Source: DASQPR01 sp035263025 (GTDB lineage Bacteria > Actinomycetota > Actinomycetes > Mycobacteriales > Micromonosporaceae). Taken from it: DNA of 17,431 nucleotides. Location of the stretch: assembly GCA_035263025.1 (NCBI GenBank), contig DATFRR010000032.1, positions 1 through 17,431 of the forward strand, given 5' to 3'. The stretch's first letter is position 1; every line of letters starts with the position of its first letter. The position numbers were made by a program, and so were the translations under genes. The notes below the pieces were generated by a model. It saw only the letters and a program-made list of their open reading frames with translations. It searched no databases and was not told the origin of the DNA. Positions 1-7,352 of the stretch are shown here, piece by piece.

Positions 1-921
1 GTGCCCGATCCGGGCCCGGGCCAGGTGCTCGTACGGAACACGTACATGTCCGTCGACCCGTACATGCGCGGCCGGATGAACGATGTGCGCAGCTATGTGC
101 CGCCGTTCCAGGTCGGCAAGGCGCTGGACGGCGGCGCGATCGGCGAGGTGATCGCGTCCGGAAGCGACACGATCCCGGTCGGTGCAACGGTGCTGCACTC
201 GCTCGGCTGGCGCGATCTCGCGCTACTCGAGGCGAAGCATGCCCGGATCGTCGATCCACTTGCCGCGCCGACCCCGGCGACCCACCTGGGTGCGCTTGGT
301 ACCACCGGATTCACCGCGTACGTCGGCTTGCTCGACATCGCCGGCCTGCGCGAGGGCGATGTCGTGTTTGTGTCCGGCGCGGCCGGCGCGGTCGGCAGCG
401 TCGCCGGCCAGATCGCGAAGCTGCGTGGCGCCTCCCGCGTGATCGGCAGCGCCGGCTCAGCGGCGAAGGTCAACCATCTCGTCGACAAGCTTGGGTTCGA
501 TGCCGCGTTCAACTACCACGACGGTCCGGTGCACCGCCAACTCGCCACCGCTGCGCCGGACGGCATCGACGTCTACTTCGACAACGTCGGCGGCGACCAT
601 TTGACGGCGGCCATCTATGCGCTGCATAACTTCGGCAGGGTGGCGCTGTGCGGCGCGATCGACGCGTACAACGCAACGGAGGCGCGTCCCGGGCCGCCGA
701 ACCTTGGCCTCGCTGTGTCGAAGCGGCTCACCCTGCGCGGCTTCATCGTGATCGACCACCACGACCGCATGCCAGCGTTTCTGGCCGAGGTCGCACCGTG
801 GATCCGCGATGGTCGGGTGGTCGCGGACGAGACCGTCGTTCATGGGCTCGAGCACGCGCCCGACGCGTTCATCGGGCTGCTGCGCGGCGAGAACGTCGGC
901 AAGATGGTGGTGGCGATCTGA
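1..921 (+). CDS. NADP-dependent MDR oxidoreductase, 5' end outside window
   Basis: This is a zinc-independent medium-chain dehydrogenase/reductase of the prostaglandin-reductase/CurA type, which reduces alpha,beta-unsaturated carbonyls with NADPH in the cytoplasm. The visible 306 residues hold the SVDPYMRGRM segment typical of this group (residues 17-26), a Rossmann nucleotide-binding loop GAAGAVGS (126-133), and a conserved YFDNVGG region near residue 194. The family usually has about 330-345 residues and starts 25-30 residues before the PGPGQVLVR segment. The GTG at position 1 is therefore probably an internal valine, and the true start lies upstream of the window. The stop TGA is at 919-921. 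The methyltransferase gene starts 13 bp later, so the two may be cotranscribed. The physiological substrate cannot be read from the sequence. Confidence 0.9.
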   Translation: MPDPGPGQVLVRNTYMSVDPYMRGRMNDVRSYVPPFQVGKALDGGAIGEVIASGSDTIPVGATVLHSLGWRDLALLEAKHARIVDPLAAPTPATHLGALGTTGFTAYVGLLDIAGLREGDVVFVSGAAGAVGSVAGQIAKLRGASRVIGSAGSAAKVNHLVDKLGFDAAFNYHDGPVHRQLATAAPDGIDVYFDNVGGDHLTAAIYALHNFGRVALCGAIDAYNATEARPGPPNLGLAVSKRLTLRGFIVIDHHDRMPAFLAEVAPWIRDGRVVADETVVHGLEHAPDAFIGLLRGENVGKMVVAI

Positions 922-934
922 CTCGGCGCATCGC

Positions 935-1549
935 GTGAGCCCGACCGGCACCGCCGCGTACCTCGCGTGGGGCGACCTGCCACCCGCCGTCGCCAAGGCC
1001 GTGGATCTCGCGCGCCGCCTGGATTTCGCGAACTCGAGCCTGCCAGCACACGGCGAACTGTTGCGGCTCCTGGCGCGCGGCGTCGGCGCGGGCATCATCG
1101 GCGAGACCGGCACCGGGTGCGGCGTCGGGCTCGCCTGGCTCGCCACCGGAGCCCACCCGGGCGCGCGCCTCGTGTCGATCGAGCGCGACGCGGAGCGCGC
1201 GGCCGCCGCCGCGCTTCTGTTCGAGGACGATCCGCGGGTACGGGTGTGCCAGGGCGACTGGCGCGAGCTTGCCGCGTACGCGCGATTTGACTTGCTGGTG
1301 CTCGACGGCGGCGGAACCGGCAAGCGCGGCGCCGGCCACCGCGAGCCGCCGCTCGATCCGCTGGCCTGGGTGCGGCCCGGAGGCCTCATCGTGATCGACG
1401 ACTTCACACCGTCCGTCGAGTGGCCGCCGACCCACGAGGGTGTCGTCGACACGGTCCGGCTGTTCTGGCTCGAGCATCCGAATCTCCGATCGGCGCAACT
1501 GACGCTCGCGCCGGGCGCCGCGACCATCGTGGCGACCGTGGTCGGCTAG
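935..1549 (+). CDS. Class I SAM-dependent methyltransferase (O-methyltransferase-like)
   Basis: A 204-residue protein with a Rossmann methyltransferase fold. Motif I is IGETGTGCGVG (residues 55-65), the acidic residue that binds the SAM ribose is E83 in SIERD, strand 4 is LLVLDGG (121-126), and a post-strand motif WVRPGGLIVIDDF spans 145-157. The double Asp after the GG turn and the overall order resemble the small O-methyltransferase family (YrrM/catechol-OMT-like); the acceptor is unknown. I chose GTG at 935 because it is 13 bp after the upstream stop and lies just before the first conserved helix. The open frame continues back to 809, but that part lies over the oxidoreductase gene and has a non-protein-like composition. 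No clear Shine-Dalgarno sequence is visible, so coupling to the upstream gene is likely. The exact start is less certain than the gene. Confidence 0.82.
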   Translation: MSPTGTAAYLAWGDLPPAVAKAVDLARRLDFANSSLPAHGELLRLLARGVGAGIIGETGTGCGVGLAWLATGAHPGARLVSIERDAERAAAAALLFEDDPRVRVCQGDWRELAAYARFDLLVLDGGGTGKRGAGHREPPLDPLAWVRPGGLIVIDDFTPSVEWPPTHEGVVDTVRLFWLEHPNLRSAQLTLAPGAATIVATVVG

Positions 1550-1594
1550 CAGCATCGCCGGCCCTTTGGTGGCCAGGATCAGCGTTGCAGGCCA

Positions 1595-1624
1595 TCGACG
1601 CTTCACCTGTGCGTTGCATATGCT
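1595..1624 (+). promoter_or_regulatory. Candidate promoter for a leaderless FHA-ABC transcript
   Basis: A TATGCT hexamer at 1619-1624 fits the actinobacterial TANNNT -10 pattern. It ends 7 nt before the GTG at 1632, so transcription would begin at or next to the start codon. A weak -35 (TCGACG, 1595-1600) lies 18 bp upstream. No Shine-Dalgarno sequence precedes either the ATG at 1620 or the GTG at 1632. The -10 and its spacing are seen; leaderless use is inferred. Confidence 0.4.
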
Positions 1625-1631
1625 GCGGCGC

Positions 1632-4100
1632 GTGACGATCGCCCCCGGAGCCTCGGAGCCGCCAGTCATTCCGAGCGACGTCGCGCCACTGCGGATCCGT
1701 ACGAGTCACGGCGTCCAGACGTTCGGGCCGGCATCGCCGGTGGTGATCGGGCGCGACTTCGGCGTTGACGTGCTCGTCACGCACGAGAAGGTGTCGCGCC
1801 GGCATCTGACGGTCGGCTACGAACCCGGCGTTGGCTGGGTCGCCACCGACGCAAGCTCGAACGGTACGTTCTACGACGCCACGCGGATGGGTCGGTTCGT
1901 GGTCACCGGCACGATGCGGTTGATGCTCGGCAATCCGACCACCGGCGAGCCGATCGAACTCGCGGTCGGCGCACTGGTGCCGGAGCAGGCCGGGCCGAGC
2001 GGCCAGCCACCGGCGCGCAGCGGCCAACCACGTCCGATGAACCCGACGCTCGGCCAATTCAGCGTGGTGTACCAGCCGGAACGGCGCACCCGGATCGGCC
2101 GCGCCACCGACAACGACATCGTGGTCGGCGACCTGCTCGCGTCGCGCCACCATGCGGAGCTCACCAGCGACGGACGCGGCAACTGGTTCATCGAGGATCT
2201 CGGCAGCTTCAACGGCACGTTCGTGAACGGCCAGCGCATCACGCGGCGGGTACGGGTGACTGACGGCGCGATCATCAGCGTCGCGCATCACCTCTACGTC
2301 CTCGCGAACGGCAAGCTCGAGGAATACATCGACGACGGTCGCGTGAACCTCACCGCGCTCGGCATCATGGTCTCGGTCGACCAGCAGCGGCTGCTCGACG
2401 ACATCAGCTTCGCGCTCGACGCCTGCTCGCTGCTCGCGATCCTCGGACCGACCGGCGCCGGCAAGTCCACCGTGATGCGCGCGCTGACCGGCACCCGGCC
2501 GCCGGACGCCGGTGCGGTGCTCTACAACGGCCGTAGCCTCTATCACGCGTACGACGAGCTGCGCCACCGCATCGGGTACGTGCCGCAGGACGACATCCTG
2601 CACAGCCAACTGCCGGTGCGGCGGGCGCTCGGCTATGCGGCCGAGTTGCGTTTCCCGCCGGACGTGTCGGCCGACGATCGCGAACAACGCGTCGACGAGG
2701 TGATGGCCGAACTCGGTCTGACCGCACGCGCGGGTCTGCCGGTCGCCAAGCTGTCCGGCGGGCAACGCAAGCGCACCAGCGTCGCGTTGGAGCTGTTGAC
2801 GCGACCGTCGTTGCTGTCGCTGGACGAGCCGACGTCCGGGCTCGATCCCGGGTACGAGCGACAGGTCATGACGCTGCTGCGCGATCTCAGCCGCGCCGGC
2901 CGTACGGTCATCACCGTCACGCACAACACCGAGAGCCTCGACCTGTGCGACCGGCTGCTGTTCCTTGCGCCCGGTGGCCAGGTCGCCTACTTCGGGCCGC
3001 CGTCGGAGGCACGCGAACACTTCGGCACCGAGCACTATCCCGAGGTGTTCACGCATCTCGAGGAGGCGCCGGCCGGCGTCGCGAAGCAGGCGTTCACCGC
3101 GTCGCCGAAGGCGCAGGCCTACCGCGACGAACCGGTGCGGCGCGCGATCGCCGCCGCACCAGCGTTGGCGCCGGCCGTCGCGACGACGAATCCGGCGCGG
3201 GTGCCGAGCCCGGTCCGCCAGCTCACCACGCTGACCCGGCGGTACGTGGACATCATCGCCAGCGACGCACGGAACCTGGCGTTATTGCTTGTCCAAGCGC
3301 CGATCCTCGGGTTGCTGATGCTGCTGGCGCTCGGACACGACGGCCTCAACACGCATCTCACCGCGGCACAGGCGCGCGCTGCATCGGCCAGCGGTGGCGG
3401 CGGCACGGTTTTGCTCGCGCTGGTGCTCGGCGCGAGCTACCTCGGCGCCGGCAACGCGGTCCGGGAGATCGTGAAGGAGCGTGCAATCCTGGCCCGGGAA
3501 CGGGCGGCGGGCCTGTCCAGCGGCGCGTACCTCGTTTCCAAGGCCGTCGTGCTCGGGCTTCTCACGATCGTGCAGGCCGCGATCCTGACTTTGCTGGGTA
3601 CGGCACGCCAAGGCGGCCCGACGCATGGCGCGCTGCTCGGCTCCGGCAAGCTCGAACTGATCGTGGTCGCGGCGCTTGCAGGTCTGGCCGCGATGGCGCT
3701 CGGGCTGATGATTTCGGCGCTGGTGAACAACCCCGACAAGGCGTTGACCATCCTGCCCGTCGTGCTGCTTGCGCAATTCTTGTTGTCCGGCGCGTTCTTC
3801 AACGTCGGCAACGCGGTCCTGAAGCCGTTGAGCTACGTGACGAGCGCGCATTGGGGCTTCGCGGCCGCGGCGTCGACGTCGAGCCTGCAGACCATGCCGG
3901 TGACCACGTGCGGCAAGCCCGCGACCGACTTCCCGGCCGGTACCCGCATCACCACCGCCGACGACCCGGTCTGCGACGCATTCCGTAAGCACAGCGGGCC
4001 GACGTGGTTCTTCGACTGCTTCATGATGGGATTGCTGACCGTCATCCCGATGTTCGGCGCGTGGATCTGGATCCGACGCATCGGCCGCCCGCGACATTAG
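1632..4100 (+). CDS. Rv1747-like FHA-FHA-ABC exporter (ATPase fused to permease)
   Basis: An 822-residue chain. FHA domain 1 (about 20-115) has GR at 40-41, SRRH at 55-58 and SSNGTF at 75-80. FHA domain 2 (about 140-230) has RIGR at 154-157, SRHH at 171-174 and SFNGTFVNG at 192-200, so both keep the residues that read phosphothreonine. The ABC ATPase has Walker A GPTGAGKS (272-279), signature LSGGQ (374-378), Walker B LLSLDEP (394-400) and switch His at 431. An ABC-2/ABCG-like membrane domain (about 548-818) follows, with an outer loop holding Cys760 and Cys781, a possible disulfide. This is the order of Mycobacterium tuberculosis Rv1747, a half-transporter regulated through its FHA domains by the kinase PknF; it would act as a dimer in the inner membrane. 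The substrate is unknown. The start was chosen from the -10/leaderless geometry; ATG 1620 and TTG 1566 are alternatives. A kinase gene converges on it, 31 bp away. Confidence 0.93.
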   Translation: MTIAPGASEPPVIPSDVAPLRIRTSHGVQTFGPASPVVIGRDFGVDVLVTHEKVSRRHLTVGYEPGVGWVATDASSNGTFYDATRMGRFVVTGTMRLMLGNPTTGEPIELAVGALVPEQAGPSGQPPARSGQPRPMNPTLGQFSVVYQPERRTRIGRATDNDIVVGDLLASRHHAELTSDGRGNWFIEDLGSFNGTFVNGQRITRRVRVTDGAIISVAHHLYVLANGKLEEYIDDGRVNLTALGIMVSVDQQRLLDDISFALDACSLLAILGPTGAGKSTVMRALTGTRPPDAGAVLYNGRSLYHAYDELRHRIGYVPQDDILHSQLPVRRALGYAAELRFPPDVSADDREQRVDEVMAELGLTARAGLPVAKLSGGQRKRTSVALELLTRPSLLSLDEPTSGLDPGYERQVMTLLRDLSRAGRTVITVTHNTESLDLCDRLLFLAPGGQVAYFGPPSEAREHFGTEHYPEVFTHLEEAPAGVAKQAFTASPKAQAYRDEPVRRAIAAAPALAPAVATTNPARVPSPVRQLTTLTRRYVDIIASDARNLALLLVQAPILGLLMLLALGHDGLNTHLTAAQARAASASGGGGTVLLALVLGASYLGAGNAVREIVKERAILARERAAGLSSGAYLVSKAVVLGLLTIVQAAILTLLGTARQGGPTHGALLGSGKLELIVVAALAGLAAMALGLMISALVNNPDKALTILPVVLLAQFLLSGAFFNVGNAVLKPLSYVTSAHWGFAAAASTSSLQTMPVTTCGKPATDFPAGTRITTADDPVCDAFRKHSGPTWFFDCFMMGLLTVIPMFGAWIWIRRIGRPRH

Positions 4101-4131
4101 CCTGGCAGACCGTGGGCGGCATGCTCTGAAG

Positions 4132-5469
4132 CTAGGGGATGCGTATCTCGCCGGTCGTTTCGCCGAAATCCACCGTCGCGCCGCGAATCGCCAGCCACTG
4201 CCCGGGTTCGACCGTGGCCGCAGATCCGTCAGTGGCCTGTGCCAGCCATCGCGTCGTGCTCACGTTGCGCAGCGCGAGGCGACCCGTTGCTGGATCGGTT
4301 GCTACCACACCGATGGAAGTGTCGTAGTCGCGATCGTTGCTGACGTGGTGCCGACTGAGTCGTGCACCGTCGACGAGCACCAGCGTGCAACGGCTCCGCG
4401 GCACGTCGAGGACGTTCGGTCGGCGCGGCACGTGACCGCAGTGCCAACACGGCCGGTCCGGGTTATCCGTGTCGAACACGAGCGCCGCCCGACAGTGCTC
4501 GCAGACCATGCAAAGGTCGTACATGCGCGCGAGGGTGTCGCGCCACGTACCGGCCAGCACGCGCCCGGACAGTGACGCGTCACGCAGACCGACGGTGAAC
4601 GCGTGCTCGAAGCGTCGTCGTACGAAGCCGGCGTAAACCGGCCACCAGCTTGCCGGTCCGGCCTCGATGGTCGGGCGGTTCGACACGTCGGCGGGGTCGA
4701 ACACGAAGACCGGTTCGTCGCCGTAGTGCCGCCGGGCGAGCTCTTCGTCGGTGCGGTGCCGACCGGTCTCCCACGACATGCTCGCCTCGACCCGTGCGCC
4801 GTCCAGCGGATGGCCATGCATGAGGAGGTAGAACAGCAGCACGGCAAGCGAGTGGAGATCGCTGACCGTGGACGGTCGCGCCTGGCGGCGGATCACCTCC
4901 GGCGCCATGAAGCGCAGCGCGCCGAGCACCGTGACCGGCCCGTCGTCCGTACCCACGTTGTCGTTGTCAATGACCGCAACGTCCGCGCGGACCGGGTCCA
5001 CCCACAGGTTTCCGAAGTTGATGTCGCGATAGCACAGCCCGGATGTGTGCAACGCGCTGAACGCCTCGGCGAGCTTGCGACCGATGGTCGCCTTGGCCTT
5101 CAGCCCCGGTGCGCGGGGTTCGTTGAGGTAGCTCGCGAACGACACGTACGTCGGGTCGAGCCATGGCATCACGTAGCCGAACGCAGTGAGATGCGTGGCC
5201 CGGACGGTGTCGAGCGGGAACAGGAACGACGGATGCGGCGCCGGTCGCGATGCCAGACGCTCGATCGATTCGTACTGCGCGCGGCTGTGCGTGTGCGGCC
5301 GATACCACTTGAGCGCGAGCTGCTCGCCGCCGGACATCGTGGCCCGGTGCACGACGCCCTGGCCGCCCTCGCCGACGCGTTCGCGGACCAGCAACGGCTC
5401 GTTGGTACGACTCAGATGCAGCACATCGCCCGGCTGTGGCAACTCGCGAACCGGACCGCTGCCTTGCAT
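4132..5469 (-). CDS. TerY-P-type Ser/Thr kinase with zinc ribbon and FHA-like C-terminus
   Basis: 445 residues, no membrane segment, so cytoplasmic. The kinase domain (about 25-300) has a glycine loop VGEGGQGVV (32-40), ATP-binding Lys54 in LALKWY, catalytic loop YRDINFGN (147-154), metal-binding Asp168 in IDND where DFG is usual, APE at 189-191 and the helix-F segment SDLHSLAV (203-210). HRD is thus YRD and the usual loop Lys is Asn151, but catalytic Asp149, Asn154 and Asp168 are kept, so activity is plausible. A zinc ribbon follows (C320, C323, C326, C341, C344), then a beta-rich tail (about 355-445) with SRHH at 372-375 and a DFGETTGEIRIP end that looks FHA-like. This order matches the kinase of the TerY-P triad (VWA, PP2C, kinase). 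ATG 5469 overlaps the phosphatase stop by one base (TGATG), indicating translational coupling. The open frame upstream of 5469 is a shadow of the phosphatase gene. Confidence 0.9.
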   Translation of the reverse strand: MQGSGPVRELPQPGDVLHLSRTNEPLLVRERVGEGGQGVVHRATMSGGEQLALKWYRPHTHSRAQYESIERLASRPAPHPSFLFPLDTVRATHLTAFGYVMPWLDPTYVSFASYLNEPRAPGLKAKATIGRKLAEAFSALHTSGLCYRDINFGNLWVDPVRADVAVIDNDNVGTDDGPVTVLGALRFMAPEVIRRQARPSTVSDLHSLAVLLFYLLMHGHPLDGARVEASMSWETGRHRTDEELARRHYGDEPVFVFDPADVSNRPTIEAGPASWWPVYAGFVRRRFEHAFTVGLRDASLSGRVLAGTWRDTLARMYDLCMVCEHCRAALVFDTDNPDRPCWHCGHVPRRPNVLDVPRSRCTLVLVDGARLSRHHVSNDRDYDTSIGVVATDPATGRLALRNVSTTRWLAQATDGSAATVEPGQWLAIRGATVDFGETTGEIRIP

Positions 5470-6572
5470 CACGGCCCGCGCCGATGGCGTGCGGGTGCGG
5501 ATTGCGGTGGCACCGCGGGCGTGATGGCGTGATTCGGTGGCGTCGTGGCGGCATGGTGTGCCGGCGTCATCGCGGCGTGTTGCGGGGACGACGTCGCGGC
5601 GTGCTGCGGCCCTGAGGAGCCGGCCGGCGGTTCCGATGCGGCCACGAGCACATCTGATCCCATCCGGAGATCGTCGGCGTGGTTGCCCTGCCACGTGGTG
5701 CCAGTGGCCATCAGGAGCACCGCCGTCGCGTCGTCGCCGCTGCCGTTCGCGGACGCGCATTCGCGTACCCACTCGGGCAGGTGCTCGACGACCCATTCGA
5801 CGCCACGTTGCGCGGACAGGTTGGCGAGATCGGTGCCGAACGTCGACTCCCAGTCGTTGTTGGCGTGCGCGTTGCCGAATCCGTCGGTGGCAAGCAGCAC
5901 CGCACCAATCGGTTGCGCTCGTACGTCGACGACGCCGAACCGGACCGACTCGAGCGCGTCGGGCTGGCAGAGGCTGGTGGTACGAAGGCCGTCCAGCCGC
6001 GGGTCGTACGGGACCGGATGCCCAACCGACCCGTCCGGCGCGACGACGATAAGGTCGCCGTCGCCGAGTTGGAGAAATCCGAGCCACGCCCCAGCGGCCA
6101 CCGCGACGAGCAGTGTCGTGCCGTAGCCGTAGAGCAGATCCTCCGCGGTCGGCGCCGCACTGAGACCGGCGGCCGCGAGTTCCGGCAAGGTGACCGGGCG
6201 CTCCGCGATGTCGTGATGCACGTCTTCGCGCCACGCATCCACGATGGCCGGCGCGAGAACGTTCCGCAGCGTCAGCTCGACATGGCCGATGTCGGTCGCG
6301 GTCTCGAGGTCGCTGGCCGCCACCACCCCGCGCCGTGCGGCGAGCGCGACCGCGAGTTCGGCGCCGCGCGCACTGCGGAAATGCCGGGCGTGACCATGGC
6401 CGTCCGCCACCGCGACGACCACCGGGGAACCGTCACGGTGCAGCGCGTACGCCGGCGCGACCGCCCACGCGTCCTCGTAACGCATCTGCTTGGCAACGTG
6501 CACCGCGCCGGTCGCGTCGGCGGCGGCGACCCGCCACGCCGGCCGAGACGGGTACCCCTGCGATCGGATCAC
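5469..6572 (-). CDS. PP2C-family protein phosphatase with repetitive C-terminal tail
   Basis: A 367-residue metal-dependent Ser/Thr phosphatase expected to reverse the neighbouring kinase. Metal and phosphate motifs are RYED (31-34), VADGHGH (55-61), LGDGD (169-173), LLATDGFGN (226-234) and SGDDATAV (278-285). The catalytic domain ends near 290. The last ~58 residues are low-complexity, with four copies of a PxHA-type motif (about 322-350) alternating with Thr-Pro pairs, ending in RHRRGP. I chose GTG 6572: it makes a 4-bp GTGA overlap with the VWA stop and has AGAGG 8 nt upstream. GTG 6578 is in frame but only 2 nt from that site. It sits between VWA and kinase in an overlapping run of three genes, which places it in the TerY-P triad. 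Confidence 0.9.
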   Translation of the reverse strand: MIRSQGYPSRPAWRVAAADATGAVHVAKQMRYEDAWAVAPAYALHRDGSPVVVAVADGHGHARHFRSARGAELAVALAARRGVVAASDLETATDIGHVELTLRNVLAPAIVDAWREDVHHDIAERPVTLPELAAAGLSAAPTAEDLLYGYGTTLLVAVAAGAWLGFLQLGDGDLIVVAPDGSVGHPVPYDPRLDGLRTTSLCQPDALESVRFGVVDVRAQPIGAVLLATDGFGNAHANNDWESTFGTDLANLSAQRGVEWVVEHLPEWVRECASANGSGDDATAVLLMATGTTWQGNHADDLRMGSDVLVAASEPPAGSSGPQHAATSSPQHAAMTPAHHAATTPPNHAITPAVPPQSAPARHRRGP

Positions 6573-7273
6573 GACCACGGCCTCTCACTGGTCGTGGTAC
6601 GGAGTCCGGCAACCAGCGCGCCGTCGTCCGCGCGTACCTCAGACATGCGGCCGACCGCGATCGACACCGCGAGCAACAGATCCGGGATCTGATCGGCGCG
6701 ATCGGCGCGCAGGACCTCGACGCCCGGATCGCTGAACGCGGCGAGTTGCTCGCGGCGCGCATCCGGTCCGATGGCCACCGCGATGCGCATTGCCATCGAA
6801 CCGCCCGGCGTGGCGAGTAGCGCGGCGAGGCCGGCCTCGAAGTCGTCGGTCGCGATCCCGTCGGTCACCAGCAAGAGAGTAGGACGCAGCGCTCGGCGTT
6901 CCAGCCGGTCCGCGGTGAGCACGCTGGCCATCAAACGCATCGCGGCGCCCATGTGCGTGAGCGCTCGCGGTTCGCATCGCAGCGGGGTCCACCGCACATC
7001 GGCGACCGGCGTGGGCGTCTCGATGTGCCAGGTCGCCTGATTGTCGAACTTGATGGCGCGGACGAGCACGCGGACGTTTTCTTGCGCGCGCTCCCACTCG
7101 ACGAGTTGCGGCAGCATCGTGGCGATCGCGAAGTTGAGCGCCTGCATCTTCTCGCCGTTCATCGAGTAAGAGCCGTCGGCGGCGATGATGAAGTGCATCG
7201 GCCGCTTCGCGATGCCGCCACCCGGGAGGACGACGCGCGTGTCGTCGTCTGGATCCGTGCCGTACGGTGCCAC
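6569..7273 (-). CDS. TerY-like von Willebrand factor A (VWA) protein
   Basis: A 234-residue soluble VWA protein. The metal-ion-dependent adhesion site is complete: DGSYS at 33-37 (DxSxS), Thr106 in ALTHMG, and Asp138 in LLVTDG. VWA proteins of this type (TerY-like) are thought to act as metal-dependent scaffolds that bring a kinase and a phosphatase together; no enzymatic activity is expected. The GTG at 7273 was chosen because a strong GGAGGGAGG lies 6 nt upstream and the conserved strand MHFIIAADGS follows at residue 26. The open frame extends back to 7630, but that stretch is antisense to the upstream membrane-protein gene. Its stop overlaps the phosphatase start. It is the first of the three soluble genes and has the best ribosome binding site of the block. 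Confidence 0.9.
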   Translation of the reverse strand: MAPYGTDPDDDTRVVLPGGGIAKRPMHFIIAADGSYSMNGEKMQALNFAIATMLPQLVEWERAQENVRVLVRAIKFDNQATWHIETPTPVADVRWTPLRCEPRALTHMGAAMRLMASVLTADRLERRALRPTLLLVTDGIATDDFEAGLAALLATPGGSMAMRIAVAIGPDARREQLAAFSDPGVEVLRADRADQIPDLLLAVSIAVGRMSEVRADDGALVAGLRTTTSERPWS

Positions 7274-7279
7274 TCGCGC

Positions 7280-7288
7280 CCTCCCTCC
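7280..7288 (-). promoter_or_regulatory. Strong Shine-Dalgarno of the VWA gene
   Basis: On the minus strand this reads GGAGGGAGG, 6 nt before the GTG at 7273. It decides the start of the VWA gene and suggests efficient translation initiation at the head of the overlapping VWA-phosphatase-kinase run. Confidence 0.75.
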
Positions 7289-7320
7289 GATCTGCTTGTG
7301 TTGGCGTGAAAGCAATTGGC

Positions 7321-7339
7321 GCGACGGGTGCGCCGTCGC
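7321..7339 (-). other. GC-rich hairpin between membrane-protein and VWA genes
   Basis: A perfect 7-bp inverted repeat (GCGACGG / CCGTCGC) with a 5-nt loop, in the 79-bp gap after the stop of the upstream membrane-protein gene. No T-run follows on the minus strand, so it is not a classic intrinsic terminator. It could attenuate read-through or mark an RNA processing point between the membrane proteins and the soluble triad. Confidence 0.35.
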
Positions 7340-7352
7340 CCATCGAGTGCCG

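Noticed and set aside
1404..3056. 550-codon minus-strand open frame
   Set aside because: It lies antisense to the FHA-ABC gene; its translation is Arg/Ala/Val-rich without motifs, as expected opposite a high-GC gene.
4101..4131. Terminator between the converging exporter and kinase genes
   Set aside because: Only 31 bp, with no convincing stem-loop or T-run on either strand.
5470..6234. N-terminal extension of the kinase frame
   Set aside because: It overlaps the PP2C gene in another frame of the same strand and is a low-complexity Arg-rich translation; the TGATG overlap fixes the start at 5469.
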